Part shown: one piece after another, positions 10,421-18,915 of the stretch
Numbering within the stretch: the stretch's first letter is position 1
Layout: each line of letters begins with the position of its first letter
NCBI GenBank assembly: GCA_009392215.1
Contig: VFGZ01000051.1
Location: forward strand, 1-64,000
Direction of reading: 5' to 3'
Origin: SAR202 cluster bacterium
GTDB taxonomy: Bacteria > Chloroflexota > Dehalococcoidia > Lucifugimonadales > Lucifugimonadaceae
DNA: 64,000 bases
The notes under the pieces: generated by a model
Database searches by the model: none
What the model saw: the letters and a program-made list of their open reading frames with translations, nothing else
What the model was told of the DNA's origin: nothing
Position numbers and translations under genes: made by a program

Positions 10421-10502
10421 TAGCCTGTTAATATGGCGCTCTGTCTGGGACTGTGTTTCGACTTACGAACAGCTTCACCTGAGTGCAATACTAAACAGGC
10501 TA
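10421..10502. repeat. Inverted repeat TAGCCTGTT...AACAGGCTA between the GreA-like and TerC genes
   Basis: 9-bp perfect arms at 10421-10429 and 10494-10502. Confidence 0.6.
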
Positions 10503-10504
10503 AC
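10493..10504. repeat. Arm of 12-bp inverted repeat flanking the GreA-like gene (AAACAGGCTAAC)
   Basis: Perfect reverse complement of 11393-11404 (GTTAGCCTGTTT). Confidence 0.75.
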
Positions 10505-10522
10505 TCAAAGGGGGTTACTGCG

Positions 10523-11365
10523 CTAGCCGGTTTTAGTAATTGTGTAAACCTGTTCTCCACGTGGCGTTTTAACCTTGATTTCATCGCCCAATTTATGGTC
10601 GAGGATTGCTGAACCTACTGGAGATAGGATAGAAATTTTACTGGCAAGTGGGTTTGCTTCATTTGGTTCAACAAGCTGGTATTTGTATACCTTGGTCGAA
10701 ATGGTATCTGTTAGTTCGAATTTCGAGCCGATATGAACACGATCTCTATCTTCATTTTTGGCATCGATGATAACGGCTACCTTTAGAGTAGCTTCAATTT
10801 CTTGTATTTTCCCAACGGCCATGCCTTGGGCTTCTCTAGCTGCTTCAAGTGGAGCGTTTTCGCGTACGTCACCGTCTGCTGCAGCGCGCTGGATATCTTC
10901 GACAATTCGGACACGCTCATTTTGTAGTTGGGTCAATTGTTTTTTCATTTCGTTGTATCCACTTTGGGTTAAGCGGATACTTCGAGTTTGTTCTGGAGTT
11001 GTCGAAACCTTAGAGGCTGACACTCTGGATTTACGGAGTCGGAGATGCTGAGCGAGGTTGACGTCGATATGTTCTTTTTTCTTGAGAAAAGTGAGGAAGA
11101 GTTTTACAGCGCTAAGCCTTTCCGTAGAATCTCTGGTGGCAGTCTTAGCACCGAAAATATCGTTGTACTCTCCTATTTCAGAAGGGACGATCGAGCTTAT
11201 CAACCTATCACCCCCTAGCCACCTAACAAATTTGGCGATTTCTGGTTGCGCGGCTTTTTTGGTTTCTTTCGGCATTTGTCTGACATATACCTGAAACGCT
11301 TCGTTGAGTGAAAGTGATGCATTTTCTTCCTGTGCTTGTTCGGGCGCTTCAGACGTTGTTGCCAT
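10523..11365 (-). CDS. GreA-type transcription elongation factor with N-terminal recombinase-core-like helical domain
   Basis: C-terminal half: coiled coil (GYNEMKKQLTQLQNERVRIVEDIQRAAADGDVRENAPLEAAREAQG) plus GreA/B C-terminal domain; N-terminal half resembles tyrosine-recombinase core-binding/SAM-like domain. Confidence 0.85.
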   Translation of the reverse strand: MATTSEAPEQAQEENASLSLNEAFQVYVRQMPKETKKAAQPEIAKFVRWLGGDRLISSIVPSEIGEYNDIFGAKTATRDSTERLSAVKLFLTFLKKKEHIDVNLAQHLRLRKSRVSASKVSTTPEQTRSIRLTQSGYNEMKKQLTQLQNERVRIVEDIQRAAADGDVRENAPLEAAREAQGMAVGKIQEIEATLKVAVIIDAKNEDRDRVHIGSKFELTDTISTKVYKYQLVEPNEANPLASKISILSPVGSAILDHKLGDEIKVKTPRGEQVYTITKTG

Positions 11366-11392
11366 GTTAGGGTTTACTCCGTAAGAACTAGG

Positions 11393-11404
11393 GTTAGCCT
11401 GTTT
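11393..11404. repeat. Arm of 12-bp inverted repeat flanking the GreA-like gene (GTTAGCCTGTTT)
   Basis: Perfect reverse complement of 10493-10504. Confidence 0.75.
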
Positions 11405-11486
11405 CCCGGGCGGGTTTAGCAGGAGAACAATCCTTTAATGATAGTTATGCTGATTTGACTCTGCAAATAATTGACCCCGTTTTCGT

Positions 11487-11516
11487 TTGACACTCCAACT
11501 GAGGGGAACTTAAAAT
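11487..11516 (+). promoter_or_regulatory. Sigma70-like promoter for rpmH-rnpA: TTGACA-N18-TAAAAT
   Basis: Consensus -35 at 11487-11492 and near-consensus -10 at 11511-11516, ~80 bp before rpmH. Confidence 0.6.
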
Positions 11517-11595
11517 TAGTTCTTAATTCATCCCGACATATGACATATTCTCAATATTCTTGCGAATATCTTGTTCAAGGCTTTTTGTTTCTACT

Positions 11596-11733
11596 ATGCC
11601 AAAGCGCACATACCAACCCAAATCTCGCCGTCGCCAACGGGTGCACGGTTTCCGTTCGCGAATGAGTTCTAAGGGTGGTCGTGCGATTCTCGCACGTCGT
11701 CGAGGTAAGGGTAGGATTAAGTTGGCCGTGTAA
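11596..11733 (+). CDS. rpmH: 50S ribosomal protein L34 (absent from the supplied ORF track because short)
   Basis: [45 protein letters not shown]. Confidence 0.97.
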   Translation: MPKRTYQPKSRRRQRVHGFRSRMSSKGGRAILARRRGKGRIKLAV

Positions 11734-11746
11734 AAGGTCAGATTTA

Positions 11747-12109
11747 ATGTCTTTACCTGCCACACAGAGAATTCAGCATCCGGTAGACTTTCGGCGTGTA
11801 TTGGCGAGCGGAAATCGAGTGTCTAATTCTCGTATGAATGTTGTTGCAACCTCTAATAACCGGTCTCGTTCCAGAATAGGTTTGTCTATTAGTAAACGCG
11901 TAGGCTCTGCGGTCACACGTAATTTGATCAAGCGTCGAATTCAAACTGCTTTTGCCAATATTTGTAACGGGGGCGGTTGGGATTTAGTAGTTATAGCTAA
12001 ACCCCCATCTTCTGGCGTTTCGTATGCAGAACTCTGTGCAGATATTCACAGCTTGTCTAATCGATTGGGAATAGAAGTGACTTCATTGGAACAAGAAGTG
12101 GTTGCGTAA
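11747..12109 (+). CDS. rnpA: ribonuclease P protein component
   Basis: RNase P protein motif SRSRIGLSISKRVGSAVTRNLIKRRI; start trimmed to MSLPATQ after rpmH. Confidence 0.93.
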   Translation: MSLPATQRIQHPVDFRRVLASGNRVSNSRMNVVATSNNRSRSRIGLSISKRVGSAVTRNLIKRRIQTAFANICNGGGWDLVVIAKPPSSGVSYAELCADIHSLSNRLGIEVTSLEQEVVA

Positions 12110-12333
12110 TGAGTGTGTTGTTACTTTCATTAATTCGAATTTATAAAATGACGATTTCACCGTACATGCTAGGACAATGTCGTTTTGATCCGACGTGTTC
12201 TGCGTTTGCCGCTGAAGCAATCGAGACGTGTGGTGTGGTGAGAGGGTCTTGGCTTGCCGTCAAAAGGGTTGTTCGATGTCATCCAGGTGGGTCTCGTGGG
12301 TATGATCCGGTCCCCGAAAAGAAAATCTATTAA
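12109..12333 (+). CDS. yidD: membrane protein insertion efficiency factor YidD
   Basis: IRIYKMTISPYMLGQCRFDPTCSAFAAEAIE motif; TAATG overlap with rnpA. Confidence 0.95.
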   Translation: MSVLLLSLIRIYKMTISPYMLGQCRFDPTCSAFAAEAIETCGVVRGSWLAVKRVVRCHPGGSRGYDPVPEKKIY

Positions 12334-12483
12334 TTCCTATATTTATTCATATTTAGCTAAACCATTCCCGTATATCGCCTTCTTTGTAAATCGATACGGG
12401 TTCAAAACTGTCCGGAGGCCAAAACGCCACCGTTAATATTCGATTCAGCTGGTAACAATTACGGACAGCTGGAAAGTAACCAA

Positions 12484-13764
12484 ATGACTATGTCTAATTG
12501 TGGTAGCCAAAAATGGTGGTTGAGGGCGCTTGGCGTCTTTTTCATAATGGCTGCCACAATTGGTTGTGTTAATGACCTAACTCCTCATGGCGGATGGTCA
12601 AGTCCGGTGGTGTCTGACAATAAATTGCTAATTGGTAACGTAGAAGGCAATCTTGTTCGTTTAGACCTAGTGTCAGCGAATTTAGATAGCGGTTGGAGTT
12701 ATCCGAGAGAAGATGGTCTTGGAGCGATCTACTCTGACGTTTTGGTTGTAGACGGTGTGATATATGGTTCTGGCTATACCTGTAGAGGTGATGACTGTGA
12801 AGGGGAAATTTTTGCAGTTGACAATATTGATGGTTTTTCGATTTGGGGTCAGAGCGGACTATCGCTGAAAACAAAATTGATCGGACAATTGGGATTATCC
12901 GACAAAACACTTCTTGTGGGTACTTCAGCATTAGGCGACGAAGATGACGGCGCTGATGGATATCTTTACGCACTTGATGTGACTCCGGGCACTGGGTCTA
13001 TTGTTAAATGGCGGATCCCGCTCGACGGCAATGTTTGGAGTGGGGTTGTGGTCGAAGGGTCCATGGCATATTTGTCTACTATGGCCGGGACTGTTTATGC
13101 CATCAATGTCGCTGAAGGTGAGCCTGGGGATATAGTCGACCAAGACCCTGCCTCACGTATTATTTGGAAATTTGAAAGTGGCAATGCCATTGCGGGCCCA
13201 CTTAATATTGTCGCCGGCAGTGTTTATTTTGGGGACCTTGCAGGCAAGGTTTACAAATTAAATGTTCTTGCTCGAAATGCTGAAGTAAAATCTGCTGAAG
13301 CAAACGTGCATGGCGAAAAGATAGATTTAGCAAACGGTGAGTGGATATTTGATGCGGGTGCATGGGTTTGGGCCAAGCCTGTCAAAGAGGACGGCACATT
13401 GTTTGTATCGGCTTTAGATGGTTCGATACACGCAGTTGATGACTCTACCGGCAACAAAATATGGTCAGCTTCTATCGAGGGGCAAATTGTTTCATCTCCA
13501 ATTTTATTCGATCGTAAGAGAGGTCAGATAAGAGAGCGGGCCCTTGCAGTTCCATCTGGGGATGAGAATGTTTGGGTTATTTCTGTTATTGATGGTCGTG
13601 AATTGGGTGTTTTTGTAACCGAAGAACCGGTCAAATCTTCGCCGTTGGTTCATGAAGGTAATCTTTATGTTCATACTTTGAACGGTCAGCTTAAGTGGTT
13701 CTCGGTAGATGATACGACTCAGCGTGGCTGCATTGATCTCAAGGATGGTGCGCAATGCAATTGA
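12484..13764 (+). CDS. PQQ-like beta-propeller lipoprotein
   Basis: Signal peptide with lipobox (ATIGC); repeated propeller blades (VYFGDLAGKVYKLN, LFVSALDGSIHAVDDSTGNKIWSA). Confidence 0.85.
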   Translation: MTMSNCGSQKWWLRALGVFFIMAATIGCVNDLTPHGGWSSPVVSDNKLLIGNVEGNLVRLDLVSANLDSGWSYPREDGLGAIYSDVLVVDGVIYGSGYTCRGDDCEGEIFAVDNIDGFSIWGQSGLSLKTKLIGQLGLSDKTLLVGTSALGDEDDGADGYLYALDVTPGTGSIVKWRIPLDGNVWSGVVVEGSMAYLSTMAGTVYAINVAEGEPGDIVDQDPASRIIWKFESGNAIAGPLNIVAGSVYFGDLAGKVYKLNVLARNAEVKSAEANVHGEKIDLANGEWIFDAGAWVWAKPVKEDGTLFVSALDGSIHAVDDSTGNKIWSASIEGQIVSSPILFDRKRGQIRERALAVPSGDENVWVISVIDGRELGVFVTEEPVKSSPLVHEGNLYVHTLNGQLKWFSVDDTTQRGCIDLKDGAQCN

Positions 13765-13775
13765 GCACCATCCTT
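13741..13775 (+). other. Strong hairpin straddling the stop codon of the PQQ-like gene
   Basis: AAGGATGGTGC (13741-13751) / GCACCATCCTT (13765-13775), 11-bp perfect stem, 13-nt loop containing TGA stop; no T-run follows. Confidence 0.75.
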
Positions 13776-13810
13776 AATATTTCCATTACCTTCTTGCCGA
13801 GGACTATTTA

Positions 13811-14785
13811 ATGGAAATTTTTGGCATTTTGTGGCAAGAACTTATCATGCGCCCCATGATCAATAGCCTTGCTTTGCTATACCAGCTTCTGTTTAGTAAC
13901 TTCGGTTTCAGCATCATTGTTTTCACTATTCTTATACGTTTGGCCATGATTCCGTTGACAGTACGTCAGACTCGTCAGATGAAGAAGATGCAGATCATTC
14001 AGCCGAAGATGAAAGCGATTCAGGACAAATACAAAGGCAAATCCGGTGATGCTCGTCGCCAGATGTCATCTGAGACGATGGCTCTTTACAAAGAAGCTGG
14101 AGTCAGTCCGGTTGGATGTCTTGGCCCAATGATTATTCAGATGCCAATTTGGATAGGTTTCTATCGAGCTATTTTGCAAACAATGCCTTCGACACCAGAA
14201 GGGATGGCAAATCTTTCAGCACTGTTTTATAGCTGGAATCCAGCTATTTCCGCAGTGCCATTTAACAGTCAATTTGTGGGTCTCTCACTTGTGGATTTAG
14301 TTTCAGCAGCTAGTTTGCCATGGAATTACGTGTTGCCTGTGGTCGTAGGGGCTTCAATGTTCCTTCAACAAAAGATGACTACGAACCCGACAACAGACCC
14401 TCGACAACGCCAGACTAACCAAATGATGCTGTGGATGATGCCGATAATGTTTGGGGCATTTACGTGGCAGTTCCCAGCCGGTTTGGCGGTTTACATACTG
14501 TTTTCAAACATTGTCGGCGTGGTTATTCAATACTACGTAGGCGGCAAACAACCAATTGAATTGTTTGGTCGATCATTTTTAGGTACCGAACAAACTAAAG
14601 CTGAGCTAATAGCGCAACGTGCAGCGGAAGTTGCAGGATCTAATGTGGATGCGTCTAGCCCGAAGGAGTCAGATCAAAATGGCCAGAGTGAGGAAATTCA
14701 GCGGAAAGACAGTAGACGAGGCGACAGAAATCGCTCTCGACGAAATGGACGTCGAACTAGAAGACGTCGAAATAAGGGTAACTAG
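13811..14785 (+). CDS. yidC: membrane protein insertase YidC/Oxa1
   Basis: Oxa1/YidC core (IRLAMIPLTVRQTRQMKKMQIIQPKMKAIQDKYKG...GVSPVGCLGPMIIQMPIWIGFYRA); Arg-rich tail. Confidence 0.96.
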   Translation: MEIFGILWQELIMRPMINSLALLYQLLFSNFGFSIIVFTILIRLAMIPLTVRQTRQMKKMQIIQPKMKAIQDKYKGKSGDARRQMSSETMALYKEAGVSPVGCLGPMIIQMPIWIGFYRAILQTMPSTPEGMANLSALFYSWNPAISAVPFNSQFVGLSLVDLVSAASLPWNYVLPVVVGASMFLQQKMTTNPTTDPRQRQTNQMMLWMMPIMFGAFTWQFPAGLAVYILFSNIVGVVIQYYVGGKQPIELFGRSFLGTEQTKAELIAQRAAEVAGSNVDASSPKESDQNGQSEEIQRKDSRRGDRNRSRRNGRRTRRRRNKGN

Positions 14786-15638
14786 AACAGGACGTTCTGG
14801 GATACTTGGATTTGGAGGAGAGCTTGCTGAAATTGAGGTTGCATTAGTAGCCGATGGCGGTATCACCGACATAGATGAAAATTTAATCGATCCTACAGAT
14901 GCCGAAGCTGAAACTTCTAAAAAAACCGCTCGTTCTTCTCGGCGCCGTGGGCGTGATAAAAAAGAGCGATCTCGACATAGCGGTAGAGGTAGTGGACGGA
15001 GTGGGGGAGCCTCAAGTCGTTTAGCAGTTTCAACGACTGAAAGAATTTCTGGGTCTGATTCAAAAAACAGACCTGTGGATTCCTCCGACAGCGGTGCTAA
15101 ATCTCATAGTGATTTAGCTGCTGCGCCCAGCGCATCACATTCTGAGCGTAATAAAGAAACTGCGGAGCCAATAATTCGTGAAAAGGATGAAGAGGCAGAG
15201 CAGCTTGTATCAGAACTCATTGATTACTTCCTTGGTGCAATGGGTGTAGTTGCTGATACGTACATTCGCGAGGATGACGAAGGAACGATGACCTTCGAAA
15301 TTGATGGACCTGATGCTGGCCTGTTGATTGGTAGACGAGGAGAGACTCTCCAAGCGCTTCAGTTTATTGTCCGTATGGTTACGAATCGTCAACTTGGTCG
15401 TAAGGCCCATGTTGTAATTGATATAGAAGATTACCGCGAGCGGCGTGTGCAGATGTTACGTCGTCTTGCGAAACGTACAGCTAATCGTGTTGGATCTAGC
15501 GGACGTGAATATACTCTCGAGCCTATGTCACCTGCAGAGCGACGAATTGTCCACATGTCACTTGCGGGACATAATGAAGTTCGTACCGAATCTGAAGGCG
15601 AAGGTAATCAACGTAGGGTAGTGATATTTCCAAAATGA
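14679..15638 (+). CDS. jag: Jag/KhpB RNA-binding protein (Jag_N, KH, R3H)
   Basis: Jag_N FSGKTVDEATEIALDEMDVELEDVEIRV...GILGFGG; KH GLLIGRRGETLQALQFIVRMVTNR; R3H-like C-terminus. Start trimmed to MARVRKF. Confidence 0.92.
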   Translation: MARVRKFSGKTVDEATEIALDEMDVELEDVEIRVTRTGRSGILGFGGELAEIEVALVADGGITDIDENLIDPTDAEAETSKKTARSSRRRGRDKKERSRHSGRGSGRSGGASSRLAVSTTERISGSDSKNRPVDSSDSGAKSHSDLAAAPSASHSERNKETAEPIIREKDEEAEQLVSELIDYFLGAMGVVADTYIREDDEGTMTFEIDGPDAGLLIGRRGETLQALQFIVRMVTNRQLGRKAHVVIDIEDYRERRVQMLRRLAKRTANRVGSSGREYTLEPMSPAERRIVHMSLAGHNEVRTESEGEGNQRRVVIFPK

Positions 15639-15836
15639 TGTAGCGTTGGTTTTGAGTTGCTTGATAAGCCCTATTTTAAATATGGCACTTATGGCACTGA
15701 TAAGTTCATTGGGTGTTTGGAGATGTGAAAATTGTGGTTAAGGCGCATTTTTCATAGGTGAAGATATGTGATTTATTTAAAATGAGTGCTAGTGGTGAAA
15801 TTATTGAAGTTATTGGTTGTAGTCTAATTATCGGTA

Positions 15837-16694
15837 ATGTTAAAACATCCAGAATTCCTTGCGATGGGTCACCTTTCGTTCGACGTCAATATCGTTGATG
15901 GAGGATCACCGAGTGATCCTATACCTGGTGGAGCTTCGGCTTATGCCAGTTTGGTTGCACAAAAACATGGGATTTCTTCTGGTATTTTGACTTCAGTGGG
16001 CGATGATTATCCTGTTGTGGAGATGCTTAGTGGAATTGATGTCCGCGGGTCGAAGGTTGAGCACACGTCTTCTTTTGCGAATTACTACGATGGAGATAAT
16101 CGCAATCAGGTGTTATTGGCCTCCGCTAGCAAGATTTTTGAATCCGAAATTCCCGTTGGATGGACGCAACCCGACATCCTCTATGTCAGCCCGTTACTTC
16201 ATGAGCTTCCTACTGATAGTGTTAACTGGTTTGAACCGAAACTGTCTTGCCTGGTGCCTTCAGGTTGGTTGCGTCGATGGGGTCCGGATGGGTTTATAAC
16301 TCATGCTCGAGATCTGCTTCTCCCTCAATTTAAGAAGTGGCATGTCATTGTGGTTTCTGAGGTTGAAATTGCGAATTTGCCTATAGATCAGATCTGCTCA
16401 TTCGGTGAAATTGTTTGTGTTACACGTGGGCAATTCGGTGCGCGAATATGGAAAGCGGGGGATTGGGTTGACATACCGGCGGTTAAGTCAGTACCAGTCG
16501 ACCTTACTGGAGCCGGAGACATTTGGGCGTCGGCGTTTGCAATAGCAATAAGCGATGGCAGGAACATCGAAGATGCTGGACTGTATGCATCAACGGCTTC
16601 TGCTATCGGAATAGAGTCTATTGGGCTTCTTGGATGTCCTTCGCGTACGGAAATAGAAAACAGGCTATCCGATATATATCTATCAAGTACCTGA
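15837..16694 (+). CDS. PfkB-family carbohydrate kinase
   Basis: DLTGAGDIWASAFAIAI (PfkB signature 2), GGASAYASLVAQKHG. Confidence 0.85.
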   Translation: MLKHPEFLAMGHLSFDVNIVDGGSPSDPIPGGASAYASLVAQKHGISSGILTSVGDDYPVVEMLSGIDVRGSKVEHTSSFANYYDGDNRNQVLLASASKIFESEIPVGWTQPDILYVSPLLHELPTDSVNWFEPKLSCLVPSGWLRRWGPDGFITHARDLLLPQFKKWHVIVVSEVEIANLPIDQICSFGEIVCVTRGQFGARIWKAGDWVDIPAVKSVPVDLTGAGDIWASAFAIAISDGRNIEDAGLYASTASAIGIESIGLLGCPSRTEIENRLSDIYLSST

Positions 16695-16727
16695 CATCTG
16701 TTTGATTTGAGAAGAAATCAGGCTATT

Positions 16728-17216
16728 TTATCCACTGATTTCAAGTGCTTTTAGTGCTGCTTGTTTATCGAGAAATCCACCTGACTGACGCCAAACTTCT
16801 TCACCGTTATGACCGAGTACTATGAAAGTTGGCGTTACGTATGCTCTGTATCTGCGTATGAGTTGATATGAAATTGGATCTTGTATGTTTACTTTCAAAA
16901 TAAGGGCATCGTCTTTGATTGAACCTTCAAGACTTTTGACGATGGGCTCTGATGCTAGGCAGGCTGTACAAGTATTCGAGAAGAACTCTACGAATACCGG
17001 CTGGCCTGAACTGATGATTGCCTCGGCTTGGGATTCAGTCTCTACAGAGCTGTCACCCGGCTGGAGACTAAATAGAACAATTAGCCCGATTACTACTACC
17101 GAGAAGTAGAGAGCGGTTCGTTTTTGCCAATTACGGACTGGCACTAGCACAGTTATGGCAATAATTATGATGGGGATTATAAAAATTGCTGAATAGTAAT
17201 TAATAAATTCGATCAA
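16728..17216 (-). CDS. membrane-anchored thioredoxin-like protein
   Basis: TM segment(s) then FVEFFSNTCTACLASEPIV (CTAC active site) and YVTPTFIVLG. Confidence 0.88.
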   Translation of the reverse strand: MIEFINYYSAIFIIPIIIIAITVLVPVRNWQKRTALYFSVVVIGLIVLFSLQPGDSSVETESQAEAIISSGQPVFVEFFSNTCTACLASEPIVKSLEGSIKDDALILKVNIQDPISYQLIRRYRAYVTPTFIVLGHNGEEVWRQSGGFLDKQAALKALEISG

Positions 17217-17353
17217 TCATGATCCTGATTTGATTTTTCAAACTATTTCAAACAATGAAAACGCAACGATGCTCATTAACAAAACGGTTTGATCTTTTAC
17301 ATTAAATGTTCAGTATCTTAACGGCTTTATATTTCTTTTGAGGCTAATTCCCG

Positions 17354-17977
17354 CTAATTTTGAAGTAGTCGACCGTTGATAAATGCGCCCAGCGAATGGT
17401 TGTTCTCGGGGTATCCGTCAATTTCTAGTCTGTGCGTGCTCAAGGTCACGTGATTATGGTTGCATGTAGAAAGTACCTGCTCAAACCGTTCGGTGGTTGT
17501 GTTTCCAAATAGAATAAGTACTGGCAGAACGTGTCTTTGTTCGGCTTTGAAGATTGCTGCTTGGTACCAGAGTGCTTGCCGTAGCCCTTCCGACCAAGAA
17601 TCAGCTCGTTCGATTTCTATCACATGTGTCGGGAATTTTATTGTGTAACCAATTAATAAATCAGCGCGTTCCTTGCCAGTCCACATTTGGGCCTGCTCAA
17701 TGGTGTTGATACCGGCCATTTTGAAAATAGTTGCTACTTCTTCTTGGATTTCAGCTTCAGCTTTTTTTGGAATTCCTTGAGCTGCATCGAAGCCTTTCAT
17801 AATTCCATCTTTGAGAGTTGCGTGTGTTAGGTTGAACTGTGATTCCCACGCTGAATATAAGGCCGATTTACGTAAGTTGCTAAGTTGCGACCAACCTGAT
17901 GCCTCAGCTTCTCCGTGAACGGTTGAAATGACGTATTCACGTTCTCTGTCAGATAGTTCGGTAAGTGTTCGAGTCAT
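17354..17977 (-). CDS. putative type II restriction endonuclease
   Basis: Starts 4 nt before the end of the upstream DNA methyltransferase gene; possible nuclease core ERADLLIGYTIKFPTHVIEIERAD. Confidence 0.6.
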   Translation of the reverse strand: MTRTLTELSDREREYVISTVHGEAEASGWSQLSNLRKSALYSAWESQFNLTHATLKDGIMKGFDAAQGIPKKAEAEIQEEVATIFKMAGINTIEQAQMWTGKERADLLIGYTIKFPTHVIEIERADSWSEGLRQALWYQAAIFKAEQRHVLPVLILFGNTTTERFEQVLSTCNHNHVTLSTHRLEIDGYPENNHSLGAFINGRLLQN

Positions 17978-18915
17978 TGTTTTGTGCTTGTGCCAGGTTT
18001 AAATTTTTTATCAAGCTTATAAGCATTAAGACGTTTTTTTGCTAACTCAACATAACTGTTTGATATCTCATAACCTACGAAATGGCGATTGTTTTTCACC
18101 GCGGCCAACGCCGAAGTACCGGTTCCCATAAATGGGTCTAAGATTATTTCATTTGAAAATGTGTATAACTCTATTGCCCTACGAGGGAGTTCTTCAGGGA
18201 ATGGGGCAGGGTGACCTACTTGTTTGGCCGACTGGGGAGCGAATACCCAAACACTTTTCGTGAATTCTAAAAAATCTTCTTTAGTAATAGTAGGCTCTCG
18301 ACCGCTAAGTGGTTTTCTGCCAAAGGGTGGTTTCTGGAACACGAGTATGTATTCATGTGTGTCACGGAGAGTGGGATTAGAGGGGGACATCCAACTGCCC
18401 CATGCAGTTGATGTCCCAGCACCAGCCGATTTATTCCATATTATTTCGCCACGCATATAGAAACCAGCTAGGGATGCCTGTTCAATTAAATACGCGTGTA
18501 AGGGGATGTAAGGTTTGCGACCTAAGTTGGCGATATTTACAAGGGCTCTGCCACCGTCTACAAGGACTCTGAATGTTTCTTTCATTACGTTTCCAATTAG
18601 CCGCATGTATTGACTGTGGGTTAGATCGTCGTCGTATTCTTTTCCTACGTTGTATGGTGGCGATGTAACCATAAGGTGAACTGATCGGTCGGGTAGTTCT
18701 GTCATATTCTCGCTCGAATGAGTGAAGAAATGATCAACTACAGCGCTTGTTAGGGGATTTTCAGGCTTCGCTTCTTTCTCGAGATCTTCTCGGTATTTCG
18801 GTTGTAAGGCTCGCGCATAATACTGTGAAGAGTCATGGCTGAATCTTCCGTTTGTCCCGAAGGATGAGGTGCTCGTCGGGGTTTGCTTTCGTGTTGATCT
18901 TGGTTTGCGTGGCAT
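17974..18915 (-). CDS. site-specific DNA methyltransferase (class beta, N4-C or N6-A)
   Basis: Catalytic motif TSPPYNVG before SAM motif DPFMGTGTSALAA. Confidence 0.95.
   Translation of the reverse strand: MPRKPRSTRKQTPTSTSSFGTNGRFSHDSSQYYARALQPKYREDLEKEAKPENPLTSAVVDHFFTHSSENMTELPDRSVHLMVTSPPYNVGKEYDDDLTHSQYMRLIGNVMKETFRVLVDGGRALVNIANLGRKPYIPLHAYLIEQASLAGFYMRGEIIWNKSAGAGTSTAWGSWMSPSNPTLRDTHEYILVFQKPPFGRKPLSGREPTITKEDFLEFTKSVWVFAPQSAKQVGHPAPFPEELPRRAIELYTFSNEIILDPFMGTGTSALAAVKNNRHFVGYEISNSYVELAKKRLNAYKLDKKFKPGTSTKQ

Noticed and set aside
10396-10522. Possible yybP-ykoY-type manganese riboswitch upstream of TerC
   Set aside because: TerC genes often carry one, but the conserved core motifs are not recognisable; only an inverted repeat and a small hairpin are present.
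11366-11595. Replication origin next to rpmH
   Set aside because: No dnaA gene and no DnaA boxes (TTATCCACA) seen in this gap; only a promoter was supported.
12446-12472. CAGCTGG direct repeat with 20-bp spacing before the lipoprotein gene
   Set aside because: Short and overlapping the ribosome-binding region; not strong enough to claim function.
14619-14678. Upstream extension of the jag ORF (MQRKLQDLMWMRLARRSQIK)
   Set aside because: Lies within the yidC coding region; Jag homology begins at MARVRKF (14679).
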